Part shown: positions 45,001 through 57,000 of the stretch, piece after piece
Layout: each line of letters opens with the position of its first letter
How positions within the stretch are numbered: the stretch's first letter is position 1
Assembly: GCA_050300015.1 (NCBI GenBank)
Contig: JBNKWZ010000004.1
Span: forward strand, 62,001 to 126,000
Length of the DNA: 64,000 nt
Direction: 5' to 3'
From: CAYZQH01 sp050300015
GTDB taxonomy: Bacteria > Pseudomonadota > Gammaproteobacteria > Pseudomonadales > Cellvibrionaceae
Position numbers and translations under genes: made by a program
The notes under the pieces: generated by a model
Told to the model about the DNA's origin: nothing
Databases searched by the model: none
Seen by the model: only the letters and a program-made list of their open reading frames with translations

Positions 45001-48000
45001 TGTTGCCGATACTTTCGTTGCCCGTGTGTTGTAAATAGATATTTCCACCGGCTTCGGCGTTGAGCCCCACGCTTTCTGGGTTGCTGAAATCGGCGCTGTA
45101 GCCCAATTGCAATTGCAGCATTTCGGTTTCGCTGCCAATGCCACCAGTACTCACGATATTGGCGCGTTGCGCCTTGAGCACATCGCCACTGCTTTGTCGC
45201 AAATCCCCAGCGGCAGAAATGTTTGCAGTCTTGGCGGCAGAAATGTCGCCAAGCGTCATTTGGCCGGTGGCCGTGCGCAGTTGCACATTACCGGTTTGGC
45301 TGGTTGCCATTACCTTGCCATTGGTACCGAGGTCCATATTGACGAAACTGGGCTCCTCGGCAGCGCCATTTAGCGCAGTGCCGATATCACCCTGGGCAAA
45401 CAGTTGAACGATGCCTGCGCGAAGTACCGCCTGCTGATTGGCAACTTTGATGTCGCCTTGTGCGGAGCGAACATCAACACCACCGGAACCATTGACCATA
45501 TTGCCTTGCAGGACGATGTCCTTACTGCTTTGAATATTGATGTCACCGCCGCTTTCGTCGCCGATAAACTCAATGCCGATGGGGTAACTGGCGTAGAGTG
45601 CCTTTTTGGTAATGTTGGTTTTGCCAACGGTTTTTTCCCAAATTTCATGGCGCTTGGAGGCGATACACAAAGTCCACCAGTTACAGTTGTTCCAGCTCTT
45701 GATCTTTTTCGGCTTGGAGGTACTTGTGGTGTGGGTGTTACTCGCTAGAGAAGTACGGTCGGGCTTAATGTTGTTACGTAAATCCGTTAGGTCTTTGGTA
45801 TTGCCAAGACCATCGAGCTCGGGGTTTTTGCTGGGGTCCAAGCCATTCAACAGAAAGGTCCCGTCGCCCACTCGGTAAGAGTCGAGCACTTTGCTGCTGA
45901 CCAAGTATTTGTCGGTGAGTTTAGACGAGATATCAATCGCGCCAATCAACACATCGCTGGTGATTTCGTAGCGTTTTTTCTCCGAGAAGTCGAGGCCTTC
46001 GGTCCACACATACCATTGGCCGTCGGTCGCGTTATTGGCGCTGTAGCCCTTAGGCAGGTAGCTGTCCGCGCCGCTGGTGGTCCAGTTGCGGGCATCCAGG
46101 TCGGGGGCAGATTCGGTGATTCCGTGCAAGGTGACCGAGCTGGTTTCCTGCACGCCATTGAAACGTCGGTAAACCGTGTTCACTAAGGTTTTAATCTTGC
46201 CGTCTTCTTGCTCGCGGATATCTGTTATGTCGACGATGCCTTCCACGCCGCGGCCGGTGCTGACGCTGTTCACGTACAGCGGATAGTCGCTTTGGTTGTC
46301 CACTCGGATTTTGCCGTAACCGTCTAACACACGGAGCTTGCCTTTGCCGTTGGCAGACGTATTCATGATCTGGCCGAGCACTTGAATAAAGCCGCCGTTC
46401 ACTTCCACGCCGTCCAGCTGGATATTGTGGCCTTCGCCGCTCATATGAAAGGTCGCACCAAGCGCTTCTTCGCCGGTAGCCAGGCTTAAGTTAAAGGGCA
46501 AATCCAGCGCCGTCGCGGCGCCCTGGGATGCTTGCAACCTTGTAAAGTAGGCTTCTGCGTAGGGCAGTCCAAATTCCACATAATTATCATTGTCGGTATA
46601 GGCTTGGCCCAAATGCAACTTATCCACCTTAGCGCGCAAATCGCTATCTAAATTGCTGGCTGCAACCCGAAATTTAAAAGCGCTATCGGAGGGAATTTCG
46701 ATGGCCCAGTTTTCGATCCCGCTTTGAATCGTGCCATTGATATTCAAGTAGCGCGCAGCTAGGAATACATCACCGTTGGAGATAATGCCTTTACCAGAGC
46801 CGTCGCCAATGGCGGATGACAGCGGGGTGTTGCGGTTGGATGTCAGCGCGCTGCCAGGGTCGCCCGCCACATGATAAAAGGCACTGCCATCGTCTTGGCT
46901 ACTGCCGTCTGCCGCATAACTTTGCACAAAACTGCCGTTCTTGGCTTTGATGTCGATCTTACCGGCCAGGACATCAGTGTTTTCAAAGTAGAGGCTGCCG
47001 GCTTCCGAGAGTACCGAGAACGCCCCGCGTGCGTTTTTAATGACCGAACGTGCCTTTCCGCTCACACCAAAGCGCAGATCGGGAGCCACTGCCCGCACGC
47101 GGCTGGTGTCGGCGACATTGAGAGGGTTGTAGTGGGTTTGAATGTCGACCTGCGGTACGCTGGTTTCGTTTGTGACCACGTTGAAATTAGCCACACCGCT
47201 TTGATTGTAGCGATTGATGTCAGCATTGGAGTAGACCAAACCGCGATTGAAGTAGAGGTTGCCGCCATCGTCGTCAATGCGAATGCTGCCAAAGGTGAGG
47301 TGCACGGGTGAACTGCTGTCCACTTTTACCTCTGCATCCCCCGGCGCCCACAAATTGCCTTGCCCGACCAAGTTGTCTGCTTTAACGCTGACATTGCCAA
47401 GCGGTATGTCGATGTCATGCACGGCCACAAAATCCCCGATAGGCCCCGTGTAGTCCGCCGGCAGTTGGTCAATATCCTGTTTAAAGTTGTCCAGCGCGGT
47501 TTGAAGGCTGGCCAATTGCTGGTTCTCTTCGGTTTCGTAAGTATCGCGGGTGGACTGCAAATAGGATTTTTGGGTAGTCAGCACACTCGCGTCGGTGGTG
47601 TTGTCGGCAATTTGGCCTTCAACATTTTGCTTGCGACTGGTCAACTGCACAATTTGGCCGGCAATGTTGTTTGCCTCCGTGGCTTCGATATTGGTATTGG
47701 CATCGCCAATAGCGCTGGCAATGCTCGCTTGGTCACCGCTGGCGATGGCTGCGTCAATTGACGCTGTATCCTCTGCTGATACGGGTCCGTAGGCAGTCTT
47801 TTCAAAATCGATGGCACTGTCGATATCGGTGGCCACGACGGAAAGCTTGCTTTCATAGTTTGTGCGCGCAGCGTTACGGGCATTGGTTAATGCCGTGACT
47901 GTTGCGGCATCTTGATCGTCAGAGTCTTTGGCAAGCTCAGCATTCAGGGCCGCTTGGGCAGCGCTCAGCGTCTGAAATGCGGTTTGTGCGTTGTTAACTG

Positions 48001-51000
48001 AGGTGATGTCGGTATTGAAAGCGCTGAGCTGATCAGACACAGCAGTTTGTCGTTCTTTAAAGCTGGAATCCAAATCGTTGTATTGCAGCTGCAGGGTTTC
48101 ACGGTTGGCGAAAAAACTGTCGTATTGCAGTGTTCCACCGCTGCCATCTTCGTTAGCCGGGGCAGAGAAGCTCAAGCCCAAAGCCTCTTTTTGCTTTTCC
48201 AAAAAGTTGATTTCGGCCTGGTATGCCAGTTGGGCAACTTCGTCGTTGCTGTACTCACTTTGTAGTTTGCGCAGCTCTTTGATGCGCTCATCCAGTTTGC
48301 CAATGATGCTCTCCACCCGCGGAGCGTCGTAGTGGATCCCGTCGCTGCTTTGGAAGACGTAGTATTGACTGGAACCGTCTGCTACCTGGTTGGACGAATC
48401 GTTCTCGGGTATTTGTCTGGCTGTGATGCCATAACTCTTGGTATTGCCGTTGTTGATCTCCGTGGCGGAGTCGGTAATGGTCAGGTATTGCTTGCGGTGG
48501 ATAGACGACTCCACATGACCGTCCACCTGCACGGTGGCTTCACCGGACTGAGTATTGGTTTGATGATGAATGTCCAATGACACCTTGCCACCACCAAACG
48601 CTTCGCTGATACCACTGGCCACGGCGCCGACCACTTCACGGTAAAGATCCTTGCCCGTGCCTTTCGCGTCAACGTTTTGTTGGCCACGATTGGCGTACAG
48701 GTAAATGCTTTGGTCTGCCAGCACGTTCGCGCCGGAGTCGGCAGCCCCAGGATTACCGCGTACTTGGATGTCGCTATTGCTGTTGATTAAGGCCACGGCA
48801 TCAGGGTCGGTTGAGATGGGGACTGCGGTTTTGTTCCACAAATTGACCCGCGCTCGGGCATTGATGACTTGCCCACCTTGGTCGTCCTCGCCAGCACCAA
48901 TAAACACGTCGCCCTTGTTGGCCATGATCAGGCTGCGTACGGCGAGGTCTACATTGCTGTTGGCATAAAATTTGGACCATGCAGCACCGCTGGGCGCGCC
49001 AGCCAAACCGTAAGAATCAGCGCTGGCATTGCTGTCCAGGTTGCCGCGGTTGAGCGCGCTCAGTAGCACCCCTTGACCCAGCCCCACGGCGCTTAATCCC
49101 GCTTGATCCCCCACATTGATGGTGGCATTGCCGGTGGTCACCAGTTTGGAGGAGGCATCGGCCACGCTGACCGCGCCGCCGGAGTTCAATACCGTCTTGT
49201 CACGAGCGGTGACGTCGTTGAGCGCGCGAATGTCGATGCCATGACTTTGCGCGTCGGTGCCAGATTGCTGCGTAATGATGGCAGTGGGGGTACTGGCGTT
49301 GGCCTGGGCAATGTTAACCCGTGCCGTTAAGGTGGCGTTGGTGTCACTGCTGGCGGCGGGTGCGTCAATCGCACCGCCGGAGGCCGACTTGGCGTTTTCT
49401 CTGGCATTGTCGGCATTGGAGCCGCTCCACCAATCCTTGATTAAGGTATTTTTCGCCAACAGGGTTGCCTGCTCAGCGTTGATACTGGCACCTTCGCGAA
49501 TATTCACCTCTGCATTCGATTGCACCGTGTTCTTTGCGGAGGCACCACTGGCGCCCACCAATGAGGCTGCGGTGGCGTCCACCCTGCTGTTGACGTTGTT
49601 GTTGCGTGTTGCAAAGAGGCTGAGATCACCCACCTTAAGCTGCAAGGCGTCATCGCGTCCGCCGAAAGTAATGCGGGTGCTGCCTTGGGTGTCCGTCTCC
49701 GCAATGCTGCTGACGCCCGTGATCAATCCGCCACTGCCAGAGACTGTTTTGGCACGACTTTGGTTGTTGGACTCGGCGCTGATGTCGGTGTTGTCGTTGT
49801 GACTGAGGGTGAGGTTTTTACCAACAGTTAGGGTGTTTTCGCTCTCTTGGCGTGAAGCGGCTTTGTTGGCGCCAACCGCAGCCAAACCGCCGACAGTCAG
49901 GCCAGATGAGGTCGCATCTAAGGTGGAATCATCCTGCGTGGTCAAGCTCAACTCGGCAGCGTCAAAGTGCGCATTGTCACCCACCGTCAAGCTGACGTTG
50001 GCCGTATTGCGAGCCGTCGCTTGGGATGCGGTGGCACTCACTAAGCCTCCCGTACTGGCAAAGGCCTCGGCAGTGATTTCGCTGTTGGTGTAGGAGGATT
50101 CAAAGCTGATGGCATCGGCAGCAATAGACACGTTGTCGCCGACTTCGACGACGGATTGTGCACTGTTTTCGGCAATCGCAATCGACGCGCCCATGCCGAG
50201 ACCGGCTGTTACAGAAACGCCTTCTGCTCTACTGCTCGCGTCCGCGCCGCCTGTGGCTTTGATGACGGCACTGCCAAGATCACCCCAATTGAGGTTGTCT
50301 GCCAGAGTTACCGTAGCCGCCGTTTTTTGATCGACTGTAACGACAGCAGCGTTGGCAGACCCTAATATGCCGCCAGCGGCGGCGAAACCAGTGGCCGACA
50401 TGGCGCCTGTGCTGTTGGCGGTGAGGTTAACCGTTTGGAAGTCATGCAGCTGCGCGGCGATATCGGTGGTGATGGTTGAGGCTTTGTGTAACTCGCCCAC
50501 AACCGCACCGGCACCGACGACGCCCGCAGAAACATTCACTAAATCTGCACTGGCCGTGCTGGTGTCTTTGGCGGTCACATCCAAGCTATCACTGCCACGA
50601 ATATCGCCGGCCAAAGAAGTGCTTACCTGGTTATCAATGTCGTTGATGACCACCGCGGCACCCAAGCCAAGCAGCCCCGCGGCACCCGCGTAAGCTTTGG
50701 TGTCGATCCCTTTGCTGCGATCTTGTGCAATGGCGTTGACGTGGGTTGTAGCGGCGTCGACATTGCCGGCTAATTCAGCTTCGGTCGAGTTCTTCACTTT
50801 GTTGACAATCACCGCTGCACCCGCCGCGACACCGCCAATGGCGCCGGCACCGGCGGTCAATTGCAAATCGGTGTTATCGGTAGCCGTGACGTTCAGCGTA
50901 TTGGCGCTGACTGGGTCGCTACCGCGCACACTGGCTTTGGTTTGGTGGTTGAACGAGGCATTCGACTTAAGGCTGGTCTGCGTATTGGTGGCCAGGGCCT

Positions 51001-54000
51001 GACGTTGATCGCTGCTGATGATGTTTGCTTTGGTGTTGGCAAATGAAGCGGTTTTGTCTTCCTCCGCCTGCTGGTTCATTTTGCTGACCGTACCGTCACC
51101 GTCGCTATCGACCTCCTGGTCGGCCTTGGCCGAGCGCTCTGACCCCAAGTTAGCCACCAGCGCAGTGCCTGAAATGCCCAAAGTGCCGCCGGCGGCGCCG
51201 GCAAGGGATTCACCATCCAGGCTGCGAGCGGTGGTGGCGGATACCACCACCGACTCAGCATCTACGCCAGAATCAACTTGTTCTGCAATAACTTGGCTAT
51301 TGATGTTGGTGACTAACACGCTGGCGCCGACACCGGCGGTACCGCCCAGTGCCACGGAGCCGGCGAAGGCTTTGGCATTCAGGGTTTCTGAGGCAGCCAC
51401 GCTTACACTGTCCAACGTGCCTGTGTTATCACTGTTGTAAAGGCCCGCTGTAGTACTGCCCTTCATATCGTAGTAAGCGCCCATTCCGGCAACCGCATAA
51501 CCGCCAGCGCCCGCTCCGGCTGCGGAGATACCATTTAGCTCAGTGGTGTTTTGCGCGTTCACCGCAATGCTGTTGCTAATGGTTAATGGACTGTCGGTGG
51601 CGGAGGCTTCTAAGTGCGAGTTGTTTTGCACAACGGTCCAAACCCCGCTGGCGGCAATGCCGCCGAATGCGGCGGAAGCGTCAGTGGCGTAAAAATCGTT
51701 AAGACCCAGGGCATTGATGCGAAAGTCCTGGGCTTGTAAGGTCGCACCGTTCACCAAGGCTTCGGTAATAGCGTCGAACTCAATCACTGAACCGCTGGCC
51801 GCCAAAGCGCCGAGGCCCCCCCCGCCCCCCAAAGAGGTGGAGGTGACCGCCTGGCTAGCCTCTGCAGTCAAACCCACATCGGCTTTGGCGTTCACGGAGC
51901 TTGTGTCAATGCGCGCACGGGTAGTGTGCGAAAAGCTTTGGTTGTCGCTGCCGACACCAATCCCGGCACCTTCCAGGCTTAGGCCTAAAGCGCCGATAAA
52001 GTTGTTACCGTAGCTGTGATCGCTGGCGGTAACGTCCACTTGCTGGGCGCTAGCGCCATTGCCGGATGGGTTAACCTCGCTATTAAGCAGAGCCGCTTCG
52101 GTCTGGCCACCCAAACTATTAACCACTACAGTGGCGGCGATTCCGGCGTACTGACCAACACCGGCGGATACGGCAATGGTGTCTATCTGCTGGGTAGAGG
52201 CTGCGTTGATGGCAACCCCATGCACAGTTTTGTGGTTTTGCAGTTGGGTCAGGTCCAACTTGTCGTACTTGGTAAGATCGGTAATGCCTGCGGCTATGTC
52301 GGTTTGCGTAAGGCTGCCATCGGTCACCTCCGCTCCATCCCCTTGGCCGAGGGCTTCTATGTTGGCGCCATCCACTTTGGCGGTGGTTTGTGCAGCATTG
52401 TCGTTAACCGCAACCGAGCCACCGAGACCAGCGGTACTCAAACCAACACCTGCCGCACCCGCCGCCACGGTAATGGCATCGTCACTTTTGGCCAATACCA
52501 GCGCATTTTGATCGGCGCTGATGGAAGCGGAGTCGGCAACACTGGCGTTGGTGTGACTGGTAATGGTATCCACCGCGACACTGCCGGCCAGGGCTGCTTG
52601 CCCCGACGCGCCGAGGCCAATGGCAATGGCGTCGATGCGGCTGCTGGAGAGCGCTTTTTGGGTATAGTTCAGTAGATCCCAAACACCTCCTTCGACACTG
52701 GCATCAATTTGATTGTCGATGGTATTAACCGTTATTGCGGCACCCGCTGCGGCTTTGCCAGCGCCTGCAACTGCGCCGGTAATATTGCCAATACTGGAGT
52801 TGTCCTGCGCCAAAATTGACAGACTGTGTTTGCTGTCGGATTGGCCTTGTGACAATTTTGCGGTGGTTTGATTGCCTATGGTGTTGATTCCAATCGATGC
52901 GCCCACTGCGCCATCGCTGCCTGCAGCACCCGCTGCGGCTATGACTTTAATCGCGGCTTCGTTGATGGCGTTAATGTCTGCGTTTTGGGTGAGGCTGAGG
53001 GTTGCACCATCCAGCGTGCTGGTCACTTGGTTGGCAATCGAGTTGCTAGCGACTGCAGCGCCGATGGCGGCTTTTTTGGAGAACGCCACCTGACCGGCCA
53101 GCGCTTTAATGGTGGACTTGTCGTTTGCCTCTACCTGAGTGCCAGCCCCCGCCAGAGTGCTGTTGGCGATGGTATTACTCATGACATTGGCGGTGTCGTT
53201 GAGGACCACCGACCCAGCCCCAGCAAAACTGCCTTTGGCCAGGGCCGCGCCCAAAGCCAGGGCGATGCTTTCGGACTCCCCTCGCGCGCCCACATCCACT
53301 TGCTTAGATCTCAGCGAGCTGTCCGTAATCTCTGTCTGATAGTGATTGTGTATAGCGTTGCTGACCAGGGAGACTCCGACGTTGTTTTTACCCGCTTGTA
53401 TCTGCCCTGCGACCGCCAAAATGCTAGTGCCTTTGCCCTCGGCTTCCAGCTCTTGGCCACTGTAATCCATTTGGCTGGCATCGGTGGCGGCAGATTTCTC
53501 GGTGATGATGCCGTCTAGAGTGGCGTCGCCTTTACTGTCGAGCGCATTGACCGTAACGCTGTCGGCAGTGACGACGTTAACGGTGCTTGTGCCAGCACTG
53601 ACGGTGTTGCCAATGTCGTTAAAAATGAAGCTGCCGGCCAGGCTGCTGGACTCCGTGCCACCTGCAGCCATGGCCGAGCCGGCAACGATATTGGTAGAGC
53701 TGATGGCGTTAATTGCCAGGCGTTTAAAGTTGTTCAGACTGCTGCGGTTGAGTTCTGCGCTCACGCTGTTTTGAATAGTGGTGACAGTCACACTGGCACC
53801 CACGCCGCCACGACCACCGGCAAACAGCGCGCCGGCGCCAGTGCCTATGTCGGTTTTGTCGTAAGCTGTAATACTGACTTCTTGGCCGCTGGTTTGCGCA
53901 TTGATCTCACTGTCTTCCACTGTAGCATCGGTGGTGTTGGCGGATTCGGTAACCGAAACCGAGCCTGCCGAGCTGTAAGCTTTTTGAGTATTGGAGGAGG

Positions 54001-57000
54001 CATTGACCGCTAGACCGATGGCGACAGAGAGCTGCTCTCCACCGCTCAAAGCCTGCACCACGACCTCGTCTGCCAAACCGACCACCGAATCGGTAATCGC
54101 CCCTAGGGTTTGGTTTTCCACACGGTTGTACGCCACACTTCCGGCAAAGGCCACCGAGCCTTTGCCGCCCGATGCGTTGGCGCGCACAAAAGAAGCTCCG
54201 CCGCCTGCGGCGGTTATATCGGTATGATTAACAGCGGAGACGATCAGGTCCTTTGCACTAATACGCGCATGCTCGACCTCTGCGGTGGTGATAAGCGCGG
54301 CTTCGTTCACTGAGGCACTACCAGATAGGCCAATGCCGTATTTAGGGGCTTCACTGTTTGGCTCTGATTGACTGCCAGACACACCGCTCCCGTTGTATTT
54401 GGATTTGGTGCCGCGTTGAGAGTTGAGCCAGTCGGTGGCGGCAATCAAGCCATTGTTCATTTTGTTGTAGGCGTTGGACAGCTTGGACAATGTCCCACCA
54501 CTGCTGTCACTGTTTGCACTCACTGCACCTGTCACGCTGATGGCTTCGGCAACCCCATCGGTACGGGCGCTCACAGTTACAGTATCCGCGGTGATTGCAG
54601 TATTGGGGTGATCGGTGAGCGTCGCACTTTCGGATTGGTCGCCAACATAGGCGTGGGTGGTACTGTTCAGGCTGTTGATGGCCACCGATATGCCCGCGGC
54701 GGTGCCCTTGCTCGCAATCAGCTCACCTGCCACGTTCCAAATCGCTTGGTCGGTGCCGGTAGTGGCACTGACTTTGGAGGCGGTAATATCGGCGTCGCTG
54801 TCGATGCCGGATTCGGTGGTAAAATCGGTCTCGAAGTAACCGACAGAGCCGGCAATGGCCATATTCTCGGCATAGCCGCCGGACTCAGAAATTTCGATGT
54901 AGTTGGCGATGGTTTCGGCATCCACATCGACACTACTGCTGTCTTCCTCACCGTCAACGGTGGCGGCGCCAAGTCTGGCTTCGGTGGTTCCCCCCAGAGT
55001 AACGACCGATACCGAGCCTCCCACCGCTGATTTGCTGTTACTGATCGGTGATTTACCTGCAAGGCCAATCATATTCGTGTCGGTTTTAGCGGCGACTTTG
55101 AGAGCAGGGTTGTTGTTGGCGTCGCCGGCGGTCAGGTGAATCGTGGCCCCGTCACTGACAATGGCACTGGCGGAGTTGTTCAGTAATTGAGTGTTGACCG
55201 ACGCGGCAGCCCCACCTTTTTTGGCGTTGTTTGCATTAAATGCAACGGTGTTAAATAGCATCTCTTGCCAACTGCCGGAAGCAAAGTCGTACCAGTCGGT
55301 TAGGGATTTGTAATCGAAACTCCACGGGTACTCGATTTGGGTGTCGGCAGTAATATTGACCGCGCGTGCGGTTAACACCGTATTGGTTTGCACATCCGTG
55401 TTTGCCTTATTGTCTTGAAGTGTGAGAGCCAAGGCGCCGCCTACCGCATTGCCTTCGGACGTGGCATTGACGTTGGCGTGCACTTGGATCGCGTCATTAA
55501 CGTTAGAGGTCACATCAATGGATTTGGAAGCGCTCATACGTGCACCGTCTGCGATGGTCGCGGTAGCCGTATTGTCTGTATCCAAAATACTAAAGGCCCC
55601 GGCGATATTACGCTTACCGGCTTTGGTTTGTTTGAACAAAACATCCCCGGCCTTCTCGTTCCATTTAGTCACCGGCGAGAGCGCTTTGCTAAGCAACAAT
55701 CCACCAGCGGCGTTTTTGAGATTGTTAAAACGATCACCTAAACCTAAGCGGCCAGCACTGCCGCCGGTCACCGAAACTTCGTTGTCTTCGGTATCGGTTT
55801 GGGCGCTGACGGTGATTGCGTCGATAGCATTAAGCGTGCCTGCCACGGTAGTGAAGGCATGGTTATTGGTGTCGTTGATGCCAACTGCCACCATGGTGGT
55901 GCTGCCGCCGGTTTTTTCTGCGGAGGTGGTATTGGTGACCGACTGCTCAGTGCTACTGGCAATGTTGACAGTGGTGCCGGAGACAGTCGCGCTCTGTTGT
56001 ACATCGGTAGTGGCGGTCATATCCGCGATAACCATGCCCAATGCCAAACCGAACTTGGCGCCGGGAATCGGCTTACTGTTGGCGGCGTTTACCTCCAGGC
56101 TCGACTCTGTGGCCGAGGTTACCGAAACCGCGTCGCCCGTGAGTTGCACGTTGTCGGCGAGGATAGTGGTGGCGCTGGCGTCGGCTTTAATGCCTTCCAG
56201 ACCAAGAAAATAGGTTGTGGAGGCCGGATCACCCCCTACCCTTGCGAGGGACTGCACATTCACTTTAGGGCTTTGGGTAATACTAACGCCATTGCCGAGC
56301 GTGGTGGTGGCATCGGCTTGGGTATTGATGTAGTAAAGGCTGTCTGGGGGGGTAAGGCCGTCGAGATACGTCTGCAATACATCGTTTAAGTCGACACTAA
56401 AGCCGCTGTGTTCAACTTGGTTTTCACCATCGAAAAACTCCGGCAACATGATGGTGTCTGCCTCGGCGAATACTTTTACCGAGTCGCTGCCAGTAATAGT
56501 GGCGTTAACGATGTCGACGGAGGCCGTGGCTTTTTTGATAAAGGCCTCGTTGGTACTGAGGCCAAAGCGGTCTGACGCGTAACTGTGAATGTCAATATTG
56601 CCGCCCTTGATCAACACGGGTGTGCCAGAGCCTTCGCCAATCGCGATTTTAGCGGTACTGTCCTGGTTGAGTATGCGCGCCAGGTCATCCGCATCGATAC
56701 CCAGCTCTGTGGCAATATCTTCGATGGTTTTGTCTGAGCCAAACCATTGCGCAAGGGTTTTGCCACCGATGGAAACTTGGCTGGGGTCAATATCCCCCAG
56801 ATCAAATTGGCGCAGGTTGCTGATGGTCACGTCACCGGGTTTAAAGTCGCCGGTGGCGTGGGCCAACACCTGTGCGCCCGCCTTAATGTTGATGTCCGGT
56901 GCTTTGATTTGAATGTTACCTGAATCGCCGGAAGAATCGGCATTGGCGTGATCTACTGTGCCGACCGTGCGGGAAGAAACGGTAACGCCCGTCTCGATAA

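Noticed and set aside
52016..52675. Long plus-strand frames opposite tpsA (this one and about sixty others)
   Set aside because: They are antisense shadows of the giant exoprotein, created by its Gly/Ala/Thr-rich codons. None has its own ribosome site or a recognisable family.
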